Assembly (NCBI GenBank): GCA_013153495.1
Contig: JAADEH010000001.1
Span: forward strand, 62,001-126,000
Direction: 5' to 3'
DNA: 64,000 nt
Source of the DNA: Aquificota bacterium
GTDB lineage: Bacteria; Aquificota; Aquificia; Aquificales; Aquificaceae
The notes beneath the pieces are model-generated. The model made no database searches and had not been told where the DNA came from. It worked only from the letters and a program-made list of their open reading frames with translations. Position 1 is the stretch's first letter. The number at the start of each line of letters is the position of its first letter. Shown in pieces: positions 1-8,598 of the stretch. Both the position numbers and the translations under genes were made by a program.

Positions 1-382
1 TTACGGGTCTCTGACCCGTCCTTCTTCTGCCTCTGGTAGCTCTTTCGAATATGGTGTCGAAGTCAAAACCAAAACCTCCTCCGAAGAAGTCCCTCAGAAT
101 TTCCTCCAAGCTGGGGAAGTCCTGAACGTTAACCTGTTCCTGAGCACCGGCACCTTCGAAGGCGGCGTGTCCGAACTGGTCGTAGAGCTTCCTCTTTTCC
201 GGGTCCGAAAGAACCTGATAGGCTTCGTTTATCTCCTTGAACTTTTCCTGGGCTTCCGGACTTTTGTTTATGTCAGGGTGATACTTTCTCGCAAGCCTTC
301 TGAAAGCCTTCTTTATCTCCTCCTGAGAGGCGTTGCGTGGCACTCCCAAGATTTCGTAGTAATCCTTCTTAGTAGAAGGCAT
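1..382 (-). CDS. dnaJ: Chaperone protein DnaJ, N-terminal part (cut by window edge)
   Basis: Co-chaperone that delivers unfolded clients to DnaK and stimulates its ATPase. Translating the minus strand from the ATG at 382 gives 127 residues that open with a J domain ([20 protein letters not shown]), including the HPD motif that contacts DnaK. A Gly/Phe-rich segment follows ([10 protein letters not shown]), then a basic stretch where the window ends. The ORF is open at base 1 and so is absent from the ORF track. The start is fixed by the strong ribosome site AGGAGGT nine bases upstream. The zinc-finger and C-terminal domains lie outside, so type I DnaJ versus CbpA cannot be separated. A TTGACA-type promoter precedes the gene at the end of truB. 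Confidence 0.93.
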   Translation of the reverse strand, partial: MPSTKKDYYEILGVPRNASQEEIKKAFRRLARKYHPDINKSPEAQEKFKEINEAYQVLSDPEKRKLYDQFGHAAFEGAGAQEQVNVQDFPSLEEILRDFFGGGFGFDFDTIFERATRGRRRTGQRPV

Positions 383-417
383 TACAAACCTCCTATCAAC
401 CTTTCTCTCTGATTATT

Positions 418-446
418 AAGATAAAATGTGAGTGAGTTTATGTCAA
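418..446 (-). promoter_or_regulatory. Sigma-70 type promoter for dnaJ
   Basis: On the minus strand TTGACA (441-446) is followed after 17 bases by TATCTT (418-423). A perfect -35 with ideal spacing supports a housekeeping promoter whose transcript would start near 411 and run into the dnaJ ribosome site. The -35 box overlaps the truB stop codon. No heat-shock CIRCE element is visible. Confidence 0.6.
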
Positions 447-1318
447 GTTTGTATCCCTTCGGGTATCAGCAATCTTTCGGGCTTCAGAACTCCGCTCTTT
501 ACCTTCCCTATCCCCACGAAGGTGTCGTCGATGTATATGGTAACATAACCTTCCGCTTTTTCCTTTACGAGCACAGGGTTTCCATTTAGGACCTTCTTTG
601 CGTTAAAGTAATCGAGACTGACCTTCGGTAGGAAGGAAAAGGCTCTCTCTACGGGCAGGACGAAGTCCCACGGATTGTCCGCTTCCAAGAACCTCTCGAG
701 AGGAACCGCATCGCTTAAGGAGAACGGACCCACCTCTTCACGAACGAGACCCTCTACGACCGCTCCCGAAGACAGGCTTTCCCCGAGGTCGTTTATCAAA
801 CTGCGGACGTATGTTCCCGAGGACACCTTCATGCGTATCGTTATGTGAGGAGGTATGCACTCGAGGAGTTTTAGCTCGTAAATCCTGACCTTGACGGGTT
901 TGAGCTGAGGGTTTTTCCCTCTGCGGGCAAGTTTGTATGCTCTCTTTCCCTGAACTTTTTTTGCGGAAAAGGGAGGAGGAACCTGATATATTTCTCCCAC
1001 GAAGCGGGAGAGGGCTTTTTCAACCTCTTGACAGGAGACCTTTACCTCTCTCTCCTCTATCACATTTCCCTCCACGTCGTAGGTGTCCGTCTTTACTCCG
1101 AGGCGTGCCTTTACCAGGTAGGTCTTATCCATGTTGAGAAACATCCAGGAAAAACGGGTCGCTCTGCCGATTAGAAGAATTAAGAGTCCCGTAGCCAAGG
1201 GGTCCAAGGTTCCGCTATGACCAACTTTAGTTCTTAGCTTTCGGCGGACTTTTTCGACGACACGGGTAGAGGTTAACCCTTTGGGTTTGTCTATTAGAAG
1301 TATGCCGTCGCTTCCCAT
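443..1318 (-). CDS. truB: tRNA pseudouridine(55) synthase TruB
   Basis: Isomerises U55 in the T loop of tRNAs. The 291-aa protein has the family opening GILLIDKPKGLTS and the catalytic motif KVGHSGTLDPLATGLL, in which the Asp is the nucleophile. PPPFSAKKVQGKRAYKLAR and SGTYVRSLINDLG are further TruB-specific blocks. The C-terminal 80 residues are PUA-like. Length is normal for bacterial TruB. The start is one base downstream of the sigma factor stop, so the two genes are probably co-transcribed leftward. Confidence 0.95.
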   Translation of the reverse strand: MGSDGILLIDKPKGLTSTRVVEKVRRKLRTKVGHSGTLDPLATGLLILLIGRATRFSWMFLNMDKTYLVKARLGVKTDTYDVEGNVIEEREVKVSCQEVEKALSRFVGEIYQVPPPFSAKKVQGKRAYKLARRGKNPQLKPVKVRIYELKLLECIPPHITIRMKVSSGTYVRSLINDLGESLSSGAVVEGLVREEVGPFSLSDAVPLERFLEADNPWDFVLPVERAFSFLPKVSLDYFNAKKVLNGNPVLVKEKAEGYVTIYIDDTFVGIGKVKSGVLKPERLLIPEGIQT

Positions 1319-1319
1319 T

Positions 1320-2249
1320 TCAGCTCAGGAAGTCCTTTAGGTGTCTCTTCATAGCGAGACTTCTGAGCTTTCTGAGCGCTCTCGTTTCTAACTGTCTGAC
1401 CCTTTCCCTCGAAACACCCAGGATGTCTCCTATCTCACGCAGGGTTTTAGGCTCGTTTCCTCTCAGTCCGAACCTAAGCTCTATAACCTTTCTCTCCTTT
1501 TCGGGAAGTTTGTCCAATAGGTCGTATATTTCCTTTTCCAATACCTCCTGTATTACGCTCTCTTCTACCTCTGCGGTTCCGTGTTTGCTGAGGAAGTCAA
1601 CGAAAAAGGTGTCCTCGTTGTCTCCTACCGGGGCGTCGAGGGACAGGGGTATCCTGCAAACCTGGAGATACTTCTCCACCTCTTCGGGGGAAATCTTGTA
1701 TCCTTCCTTTTTGAACCTCTTTTCTATCTCCTCCTCCGTGGGTTCCCTTCCCAACTCCTTTGCCAGCTCCTTGGCTATCATCTCCTTAGAGAGTGCCTCT
1801 GCAACCTCTTCGGGTGTTGGCTCCCTTTCGAGTTCCTTGGCAAGCTCAGCGTATATGGTTCCTATCTTGCTTATGAGGTGGGACTGTTTTAGGGGAATTC
1901 TGACCGCACCCGTTTGCTGGGAAAGAGCCTGCATTATGGCTTGTCTTATCCACCAGACCGCATAGGATATGAACTTTACTCCTCTGTCTGGGTCGAACCT
2001 CTTTGCTGCTTCGAGGAGTCCCAAGTTACCTGCCGCTATAAGTTCCGAAAAGGGAAGACCGTATCCTATATACTGTTTGGCTACGCTTACCACAAAGCGC
2101 AGATTGGACTCTACCAGCTTTTTGAGAGCTTCCTCGTCCCCCTCTTTGGCTCTCTTTGCCAGCTCCTTCTCCTCTTCGGGAGAGAGGAGAGGTATCTTTG
2201 AAATCCTTTTCAAGTATTGATTTATAAGCTCCTGCTCGGTGTCCGGCAT
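1320..2249 (-). CDS. Short sigma-70 family factor (group 2, RpoS-like)
   Basis: RNA polymerase promoter-recognition subunit of 309 aa. Region 1.2 and 2.1 begin near residue 5, and region 2.3-2.4 (YAVWWIRQAIMQAL) carries the aromatic residues for -10 melting. Region 4.2 (TLREIGDILGVSRERVRQLE) is a complete -35 recognition helix-turn-helix. Region 1.1 is missing, which is typical of group 2 factors rather than primary RpoD. The region 3 segment contains two near-repeats, AKELEREPTPEEVAEAL and AKELGREPTEEEIEKRF, separated by about ten residues, so one helix pair appears duplicated. The gene lies between htrA and truB with 1-8 base gaps, suggesting one operon. RpoS-like is inferred from size and architecture. 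Confidence 0.88.
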   Translation of the reverse strand: MPDTEQELINQYLKRISKIPLLSPEEEKELAKRAKEGDEEALKKLVESNLRFVVSVAKQYIGYGLPFSELIAAGNLGLLEAAKRFDPDRGVKFISYAVWWIRQAIMQALSQQTGAVRIPLKQSHLISKIGTIYAELAKELEREPTPEEVAEALSKEMIAKELAKELGREPTEEEIEKRFKKEGYKISPEEVEKYLQVCRIPLSLDAPVGDNEDTFFVDFLSKHGTAEVEESVIQEVLEKEIYDLLDKLPEKERKVIELRFGLRGNEPKTLREIGDILGVSRERVRQLETRALRKLRSLAMKRHLKDFLS

Positions 2250-2256
2250 GGCTACC

Positions 2257-3657
2257 TCACCTTAACCTCAAAACGAGGTAAATGTTGCTCTTGTCTCTCC
2301 TCACAAGCAGGAGAGCTTTCGTTTTACCCATCTCCTTAAGGTTTTCCAGTATGGAGAAGAACTCCTGAACGCTCTCCACCTTTTGGTAGTTTACCCTCAT
2401 TATCACATCACCGGGTCTCAGACCGCTCCTGTCCGCAGGACTTCCGGGAACTACCGAGACCACGAGAACACCGTCAACCCCGAGGCGAGCCTTCTCTTGG
2501 GGAGTGAGGTCTCTGAGGGTAAGTCCGAGGTCTCCGGACTCTTCGCTCTTTTCCTTAACCGCACCCTTTTCGGGAAGCTCCCCTATTTCTACCTCTATCT
2601 TTCTCTTCTTTCCGTCCCTGATTACCGTAAGCTCTACCCTGGTTCCCGGTTTGGTTTTCATGATGGAAAACTGGAGGTCCCTTACGCTTTCGATTTTCCT
2701 TCCGCTTAGCTCAACTATTATGTCTCCCACTTTAAGTCCTGCCTTGTCCGCAGGACTACCCTTTAAAACCTGAGCTATTAGAATTCCCTCCTTAACTCCT
2801 ATGGCTTCCGCTATGTCAGGCGTTATCTCCTGAATTACGACCCCGAGCCAACCTCTTACGACCCTTCCGTGCTCGAGTATCTGTTCCATGACCCACTTGG
2901 CGAGGTTTATAGGTATGGCAAACCCGAGACCCTGTCCGGAGGCGACTATGGCGGTGTTTATCCCTATCACCTCACCGTATATGTTTATGAGTGGTCCTCC
3001 CGAGTTTCCGGGGTTTATGGCGGCGTCGGTCTGTATGTAGCTCTCGTATTGGGTTATACCTATGCTCCTTTTGAGAGCGGAGACGACACCCACAGTTACC
3101 GTTCTCTCGAGACCGTAGGGGTTTCCTATGGCTATTGCGAGCTGTCCCACCTTGACCTTGTCCGAGTCTCCGAGCTTAGCAACCCTCTTTTGAGGGTCCT
3201 TTATGCCTTCTGCGTCAACTTCTAAAACCGCAAGGTCTGTTTTGGGGTCCGTTCCCACAACCTTTGCAGACCTTTCGGTGTGTTTATCGAACCTGACAGT
3301 TATGCTCGATGCGTCTTCTATAACGTGATTGTTGGTTAATATGTATAGCTTCCCTTTTTCATACTTAACTATGACCCCGGAACCCAAGGACCTCCTTTCT
3401 CTCTTGAAAGGCTCCATGGGTATGCGGAAGGGGAAGTCAAAGTGCTCGAAGGGGTTGAACTCGACCTCCTGACGGGCGAATATGGTAACGACGGAAGGGG
3501 AAACCTTGTCAACTACCTTGGTAAGCTCCCTCTGGAAGGCTTCTAAGATGCCACCACCGTTGAGTTCATGGTTCAGGGAGTGGTTTTCTTTTACCTCCGC
3601 TCTGCACCCTACGAGGAGTCCGAAAATGAAAAGGAAGGTAAGGGCGAACGCTTTCAT
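2257..3657 (-). CDS. htrA: Periplasmic serine protease HtrA/DegP family, predicted lipoprotein
   Basis: S1C protease for periplasmic protein quality control. The track ORF starts at 3819, but the ATG at 3657 has AGGAGG seven bases upstream and opens a signal peptide (MKAFALTFLFIFGLLVGC), and the longer form would overlap bioC by 150 bases. The start chosen gives 466 aa. LVGC is a lipobox, so the enzyme may be membrane-anchored instead of free as in E. coli DegP. The triad is visible: His in LTNNHVIEDA, Asp in TDLAVLEV and Ser in NPGNSGGPL. Two PDZ domains follow (GWLGVVIQEI onward, and GLTLRDLTPQEKARLGV onward). Confidence 0.93.
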   Translation of the reverse strand: MKAFALTFLFIFGLLVGCRAEVKENHSLNHELNGGGILEAFQRELTKVVDKVSPSVVTIFARQEVEFNPFEHFDFPFRIPMEPFKRERRSLGSGVIVKYEKGKLYILTNNHVIEDASSITVRFDKHTERSAKVVGTDPKTDLAVLEVDAEGIKDPQKRVAKLGDSDKVKVGQLAIAIGNPYGLERTVTVGVVSALKRSIGITQYESYIQTDAAINPGNSGGPLINIYGEVIGINTAIVASGQGLGFAIPINLAKWVMEQILEHGRVVRGWLGVVIQEITPDIAEAIGVKEGILIAQVLKGSPADKAGLKVGDIIVELSGRKIESVRDLQFSIMKTKPGTRVELTVIRDGKKRKIEVEIGELPEKGAVKEKSEESGDLGLTLRDLTPQEKARLGVDGVLVVSVVPGSPADRSGLRPGDVIMRVNYQKVESVQEFFSILENLKEMGKTKALLLVRRDKSNIYLVLRLR

Positions 3658-3668
3658 CTTTATCCTCC

Positions 3669-4325
3669 TCATACCACCCTCGCATACAAAAATAGCATAC
3701 GAAAGGTGGGGCTTTCTATAGAGTTTATCAGGTTCAGGATTTCTTTCTTGGTTAAAGGTCTCCTTCGGTTCGGGTTTAAGGAGCTTCCCGTGTGATGGAA
3801 AAACCTCACCAGGTCCCACCCTTCGAAAGGTATCCTCACCTCTCTAATTTCGTATTTTAGCTTCAGACCCCCGAGGGTGCCGATAACTTCCTCCTCTTTC
3901 GGAAAGGGGAAATCCAAACCCTTGAGACTTCCCTCCACCGGAAGAGCCAAACCTACTCCCACCCTCGCAACCCGAACGACCTCTCTCAGGCTCTTGCTCA
4001 GGTCGGTCCAGTGAAGGGAAAAGTTGCTCAAAACGAAGTCGAAGGAACCGTCTTTGAAGGGAAGGTTTTCCGCATCTCCTACGACCGCTCTCCCAAACCT
4101 CCTGTGAAATATCTCTACCATCTTGGGGGCTATGTCCAGACCGAAGGGGACGCACCCGGGGGGCAAAAAGGAAGAGACGAAACCTGTTCCGCATCCCAGG
4201 TCGAGAATACTTCCGTGCGGTTTTACGAAGCTAACCAGCTTGCGGGCACTCTCCTTCTGGGGAACACCCCATTTATCGTAAGTTTGAGCTGACCTTGAGA
4301 AGCGTAGAGAGTAAGCTCCTTTCAT
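3669..4325 (-). CDS. bioC: Malonyl-ACP O-methyltransferase BioC
   Basis: SAM-dependent methyltransferase that caps malonyl-ACP so fatty acid synthesis can build the pimeloyl arm of biotin. Motif I is ILDLGCGTGFVSS, the acidic residue after strand 2 is in FGLDIAP, motif II is VVGDAENLPF, and the BioC-like block FDFVLSNFSLHW follows. About 218 aa, slightly short for BioC. The function is supported by the adjoining bioH-like gene, which overlaps its 5' end. The track ORF starts at 4361; I prefer the ATG at 4325 because the residues KGAYSLRFSRSAQTYDKW match the usual BioC beginning. A TTG at 4331 lies ten bases after GGAGG and is an alternative. Confidence 0.82.
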   Translation of the reverse strand: MKGAYSLRFSRSAQTYDKWGVPQKESARKLVSFVKPHGSILDLGCGTGFVSSFLPPGCVPFGLDIAPKMVEIFHRRFGRAVVGDAENLPFKDGSFDFVLSNFSLHWTDLSKSLREVVRVARVGVGLALPVEGSLKGLDFPFPKEEEVIGTLGGLKLKYEIREVRIPFEGWDLVRFFHHTGSSLNPNRRRPLTKKEILNLINSIESPTFRMLFLYARVV

Positions 4326-4914
4326 CTTCAAAGGGAAAATGTCCTCCGGGGAGGATAACAAGTTTACTACCTTTTATCAAGAGTCGGAGTTTGTATGCCT
4401 CCAAAGGCGGAACGACCAAATCCCTATCACCTTGAATTATAAAGACTCCCCTCTTCAGCGTAGGAAGTTGGTCCCGCAGGTCGAGGTTTATGTAATCCTC
4501 CAACATACGCATACCTATGTCTTCTTTAAATTCGTCCTCAAACTCCCTGGACAAAGCAATCCTTCTGAAAACCTTTATTCCCTCTCTCTTTACCCTCATG
4601 CGGAGCGCTCTTACATTTTTACCGCTCCATGCACCACCGAAGTAGGGAGAAGTCCCTATCAAAAACAGCCTCCTGACCTTGGAGGGAAACCTGAGAGCTA
4701 ACATGAGAGCAATAGACCCTCCCATGGACCACCCCACTATGTCGTGGGAGGAAGGAAGGGAAAGCGCTATCTCTTCCACGAGGGAGTTCATGTCCCGATA
4801 GTCCGAACTTCCTTTTCCATGTCCGGGCAGGTCTATCTTTACTGCGGGAATGTTTCCGAAGACCTTTGAGGAAAACCCCCAACCGTGGAGGAACACGGGA
4901 TTTATAAGCCTCAT
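4273..4914 (-). CDS. bioH: Alpha/beta hydrolase, pimeloyl-ACP methyl ester esterase BioH-like
   Basis: Serine esterase expected to remove the methyl group that BioC adds, releasing pimeloyl-ACP for biotin synthesis. The 213-aa protein begins with the BioH-like oxyanion region VFLHGWGFSS. It has the nucleophile elbow GWSMGGSIAL, the acid in IQGDRDLVVPP and the catalytic His in LPGGHFPFEDE. It is shorter than E. coli BioH (about 256 aa), mainly in the lid. It overlaps bioC by 53 bases and is upstream of it in the same direction, which is the main reason for the functional call. BioG or BioV, which do the same step, are the alternatives. Confidence 0.78.
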   Translation of the reverse strand: MRLINPVFLHGWGFSSKVFGNIPAVKIDLPGHGKGSSDYRDMNSLVEEIALSLPSSHDIVGWSMGGSIALMLALRFPSKVRRLFLIGTSPYFGGAWSGKNVRALRMRVKREGIKVFRRIALSREFEDEFKEDIGMRMLEDYINLDLRDQLPTLKRGVFIIQGDRDLVVPPLEAYKLRLLIKGSKLVILPGGHFPFEDERSLLSTLLKVSSNLR

Positions 4915-4946
4915 TGAGAAATATAATAAACAGCAGGAGGTAAGGC
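4915..4946. promoter_or_regulatory. Divergent promoter region bioH / 108-aa gene
   Basis: The 32-base gap between divergent starts contains ATATAATA. Read rightward TATAAT (4922-4927) is a perfect -10, followed by AGGAGG and the ATG at 4947. Read leftward the same bases give TATTAT/TATATT five to eight bases before the bioH ATG, which would make that transcript leaderless. No convincing -35 was seen. Confidence 0.45.
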
Positions 4947-5273
4947 ATGGAGACTATCAAGGACTGGGACCTGAAGTTAGAGCTGGTAAAGACCAAGAGG
5001 GGAGTTCTTCTGCACAAAATAACGGTAAGCGAAGACCACTTCTTTCTTGAGCAGAACCCCCTAAAGGACAGCAAATACGGGGTAGCCTACCGGAAGATAA
5101 AGGAGAGATACCCGGAGTTTTACATGTTCTGGGAGATAAAGAACAACAGATACACGGGAAGACTGATAGCGGGAGCCATACTGAACAAGGAAGAGATAGA
5201 CCTATTCATAACCGACGTTCTCAAGAGTGAGGAATTCAAGAGCTACGAAGACGTGAGGGAAGAGATAGAGTAG
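4947..5273 (+). CDS. Conserved hypothetical protein, 108 aa, upstream of lptB
   Basis: I do not recognise a named family. The 108-aa protein is soluble, mixed alpha/beta and strongly charged, with no cysteine pair or membrane segment. Its start has the perfect ribosome site AGGAGG. It ends two bases before the lptB start, so the two are co-translated. A role in envelope or lipopolysaccharide transport is therefore possible but rests only on position. Confidence 0.75.
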   Translation: METIKDWDLKLELVKTKRGVLLHKITVSEDHFFLEQNPLKDSKYGVAYRKIKERYPEFYMFWEIKNNRYTGRLIAGAILNKEEIDLFITDVLKSEEFKSYEDVREEIE

Positions 5274-5275
5274 GT

Positions 5276-5992
5276 ATGCTTCTGGCTCGAGATGTAAGAA
5301 AGAGCTTTAAAGGTAGGGAAATTATAAAAGGTGTGAGCTTGAGGTTGGAGAGGGGGGAGGTGGTGGGACTTCTCGGACCCAACGGTGCGGGAAAGACGAC
5401 GCTCTTTAACTCCCTCGTGGGATTTGTGAAGATTGACAGTGGAAAGATAGAACTGGACGGTGAGGACATAACCCACATGCCTCCCCACGAAAGGGCAAAG
5501 AGGGGTATAGCTTTCCTACCCCAGGAGCACACCCTTTTTGACGACCTTACGGTTTTGGAAAACCTGTTGATATTCCTTGAGTTTTTCACCCAGAGTAGAG
5601 AGGAAGCCATAACTAAAGCGGAGGCACTTTTGGAAGATTTCGGACTTCTGAACCTGAAGGATACGAAAGCGTATGCCCTTTCTGGTGGGCAGAAGAGGAG
5701 ACTTGAGATAGCAAGGAGCTTGATAACCAAACCCAAATATTTGTTTCTAGACGAGCCTTTTGCGGGCTTGGACCCCATAATAGTGAGCGACATCAGGGGA
5801 ATGGTCAGGAGTCTCAAACATCAGGACATAGGTATCCTGATAACGGACCACAACGTCAGAGAAACTATAAGCATAGTTGACAGGGTTTACATAATCTCGG
5901 AAGGACGGATAATAGCGGAAGGTGAACCCGTAAAGGTCGTGGAGCTTCAGGAGGTCAGGAAAACATATCTCGGGGAAGACTTCAGGTTATAA
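5276..5992 (+). CDS. lptB: LPS export ABC transporter ATP-binding protein LptB
   Basis: ATPase that powers extraction of lipopolysaccharide from the inner membrane with LptF/LptG. All ABC motifs are visible in 238 aa: Walker A GPNGAGKTT, Q-loop FLPQEHTLF, signature LSGGQKRRLEIARSL, Walker B YLFLDEPFAGLDP and H-switch ITDHNV. The segment ITHMPPHERAKRGIAFLPQE is typical of LptB. It belongs to the branched-chain/LPS subgroup, and length and C-terminus fit LptB better than LivG. The start is two bases after the upstream stop. No LptA, LptC, LptF or LptG gene is in the window. The 3' end overlaps the convergent GGDEF-EAL gene by 11 bases. Confidence 0.9.
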   Translation: MLLARDVRKSFKGREIIKGVSLRLERGEVVGLLGPNGAGKTTLFNSLVGFVKIDSGKIELDGEDITHMPPHERAKRGIAFLPQEHTLFDDLTVLENLLIFLEFFTQSREEAITKAEALLEDFGLLNLKDTKAYALSGGQKRRLEIARSLITKPKYLFLDEPFAGLDPIIVSDIRGMVRSLKHQDIGILITDHNVRETISIVDRVYIISEGRIIAEGEPVKVVELQEVRKTYLGEDFRL

Positions 5993-8570
5993 TTTCCTCT
6001 CCCTCTCCGAAGAGATATCCCTGACCGAACCTTAAACCTATTTCCCTTACCGTCTCAAGCTCTTCCACCCTTTCTATGAACTCAGCCACGAGGTTTATAG
6101 AGAACTTATCGGTCATGGTTTTTATGCTCTCCACTATCGCTCGATTGTAGGGGTCTTTGTGTATGTTCCTTATAAAGGTTCCATCTATCTTTATGAGGTC
6201 TATGTGTTTTACGAGGTGCCTCATCTGGAATATGGAGGAAAAACCACTTCCGAAGTCGTCTATTACCACCTTAAATCCCATACCTTTTAGCCTCTCAACG
6301 TATAGGTAGGCTTCTCTCATGTTCAAAAAGGCTTCCCTCTCCGTAATCTCGACAAAAACCCTCGGTCTGTGATGAAGGGGTATTGATTCAAGCTCCGAGA
6401 AGAGCCAGCCCCTTTCTATGGACCTTGGTGATACATTTATGAAAAAGTTTTTGTCTTGCATGTTTCTCACAAGGAGTAGCTTTTTAACTCTCCTTACCGT
6501 CAGCCTGTCTATCTCCTCCGTAAGTCCGAGTTCGTCTATGTAGTCTATGAACTCACTTATAGGTTTGATTTTGCCGTTCAGGAGGACCCTCAAAAGTAGT
6601 TCGTATCCGAAAATCTGGTCGGTCTTCAGGTCGTAGATGGGTTGTAGTTTGTGTAAGGTTTTACCTTTGAGGACAGCCTCTTTGAAGTCCTTTCCTCGGT
6701 GAAACCTTTGAACGAAAAAGTTTTTATCGTCTCTGCCCAGAAGCATCACGGTTTTGTCCTTACCCTCGTTTTTGGCTTTGTATAGGGCTATGTCCGCAAC
6801 GGTCAAAAGGTCCTGGGGATCGTCCGTGTCTGCAGGGTAGTTTGCAACACCACAGCTCACCGTTAGATACAGGGACATTCCACCGTCTATGTTAAATTCC
6901 TCTTCCCTTATTCTCTTCCTTATCCTCTCCGATAGCTCGTAAGCTCCCATCTTGTCCGTTTCGGGGCACAAAACCGCAAATTCCTCCCCACCGTAGCGGT
7001 AAACGCTGTCCGAGTCCCTGACGGTTCCCTCTATCAGACGGGCTATCCACTTAAGCACCTGGTCTCCGACCGCATGCCCGTAAGTGTCGTTTATTCCCTT
7101 AAAGTTGTCTATGTCGAGCATTATAAGGCTGAGCGGTTTGTTGTATCTCTTAGCAAGCCTTCCGTAATTTCCTATGTCCCTCTCCAGCATCCTTCTGTTT
7201 GCTACCCCCGTCAGGGGGTCCGTAGTTGCGAGGTGGGTTAGCCTAACTGTGTTAAACATGTGTTGACAAACGACCTTTAGGTAGCTCTCGTTTATGGGGT
7301 CCAGCCTGTTTTCCATCAGGAGAACTACACCCCCGATGGTGTTGTCGTCTATCCTGAACATGGCTACGCTGATGCACCCGGACTTGCCTTCCCTCTTTAT
7401 GCACAGGGGCTCCTCGAACTGAATGGGTGTATTTGTGCGTTCCTTCTTGTATATCTCTACCATGCGCTCTACGACCTCTTCGTGGGTTCCGTCGCTGGGT
7501 ATTATGTAGGTAAAGCGTCCGCTCCTTAAGTCTTCCAGAAGTAGCAGGGAAGCCTTTGAGCCAAACATTTTGTTTATCTGGGACAGGGTGCTTTCTATGA
7601 AGGGGTAGAGGTCCTCGGGAGCCTTTACGGTTCTTATGGCTGTGTCGAGTATAAGCTCGAGCTTTTCGAGCCTCTGTTTTGTGTCTTCGGAAAACTTTTT
7701 GAGAAGTTTTGCTATACCACCGAACTCGTCCTTAGCCTCCAGAAGGTCCTGAAAGGATACCGAGTAATTACCTTTTTCGAGTTCACCCACTACCTCCTTC
7801 AGACGTCTTATGGGGTAATTTATGAGCTTTACCCAGAGTATGTAGGAGACCGACATGAGAAGGATAAGAACGAAGTAGAGTCTTGCATAAACCATTATGC
7901 GGTCCCGCAGGAGAACCTTGAGGATGCTCGAGTTGGGAACGAGCACGAACATGTGAGCGTTGGTAAATTCGCTTTTGTAAATAACGAGGATGTCCCCATC
8001 GCTTAGTGTAGGGGCTTCTCCCAAGTAAAACTGTGCTCCATACTTTGCAATCGCTCCCAGATTTGGGGAGAGTATGCTCTTGAGGTAGGGTGTGTGGTGG
8101 CAGAAGAGATAAACTTCGTTACCCTCCCTTATTACGGAAACACCGGTCCAGCTCTCGGTGAAAAGGTGGAAGTATAATTTCTTCCCTTCCGAAGCCTCGA
8201 GGGCTTCCTTTAGCTTATCCTCCTCCACGCTTCCGACGGAGATACCTCCTCCCCTAACGCACAGCAGATAAGTTCCCACGAGTGGGGATATGTCTTTTCC
8301 CCTCTCTATCATCCTTATCAGGGCAAGGTCCGTCCTGAATATTTCCAGCACGAAGCTCCTAACGGCGGACATTCTGAACTTTGCCGCACGCTTTGCGGCG
8401 GTTTCCACCTCCCTCTTTACCTCCTTAGATGACAGGAACACGTCGATGCTGAAGGCGACAACCATAGAGAGAAGTGTTATAACCGCAAGGAGGACGACGA
8501 CCTTGGCGGAGTAGTTTTTTATGTTGAGTTTCTCTTCAACAAACCTGTTTATGCGTGGAGAAAACTCCAT
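5982..8570 (-). CDS. Membrane sensor with GGDEF and EAL domains
   Basis: Predicted c-di-GMP synthesis/hydrolysis enzyme of 862 aa. Order of parts: a membrane helix near residues 23-48, a periplasmic sensor of about 175 residues, a second helix (FVLILLMSVSYILW), a HAMP-like region, a GAF-like domain (about 300-440), GGDEF (about 450-610) and EAL (about 640-860). The cyclase site is GGEEF with an intact RxxD inhibitory site (RDSD). The phosphodiesterase motif reads ELLLR, and the metal-binding blocks FINVSP, VEITE, DDFGSGFSS and KIDG are present, so both activities look possible. The gene stands alone, convergent with lptB. Confidence 0.9.
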   Translation of the reverse strand: MEFSPRINRFVEEKLNIKNYSAKVVVLLAVITLLSMVVAFSIDVFLSSKEVKREVETAAKRAAKFRMSAVRSFVLEIFRTDLALIRMIERGKDISPLVGTYLLCVRGGGISVGSVEEDKLKEALEASEGKKLYFHLFTESWTGVSVIREGNEVYLFCHHTPYLKSILSPNLGAIAKYGAQFYLGEAPTLSDGDILVIYKSEFTNAHMFVLVPNSSILKVLLRDRIMVYARLYFVLILLMSVSYILWVKLINYPIRRLKEVVGELEKGNYSVSFQDLLEAKDEFGGIAKLLKKFSEDTKQRLEKLELILDTAIRTVKAPEDLYPFIESTLSQINKMFGSKASLLLLEDLRSGRFTYIIPSDGTHEEVVERMVEIYKKERTNTPIQFEEPLCIKREGKSGCISVAMFRIDDNTIGGVVLLMENRLDPINESYLKVVCQHMFNTVRLTHLATTDPLTGVANRRMLERDIGNYGRLAKRYNKPLSLIMLDIDNFKGINDTYGHAVGDQVLKWIARLIEGTVRDSDSVYRYGGEEFAVLCPETDKMGAYELSERIRKRIREEEFNIDGGMSLYLTVSCGVANYPADTDDPQDLLTVADIALYKAKNEGKDKTVMLLGRDDKNFFVQRFHRGKDFKEAVLKGKTLHKLQPIYDLKTDQIFGYELLLRVLLNGKIKPISEFIDYIDELGLTEEIDRLTVRRVKKLLLVRNMQDKNFFINVSPRSIERGWLFSELESIPLHHRPRVFVEITEREAFLNMREAYLYVERLKGMGFKVVIDDFGSGFSSIFQMRHLVKHIDLIKIDGTFIRNIHKDPYNRAIVESIKTMTDKFSINLVAEFIERVEELETVREIGLRFGQGYLFGEGEEIIT

Positions 8571-8598
8571 TCGGGCAAAGGAAATGATACCAGAATGT

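Noticed and set aside
3658-3819. N-terminal extension of the HtrA ORF
   Set aside because: It would overlap bioC by 150 bases and hide the signal peptide; the ATG at 3657 has a strong ribosome site.
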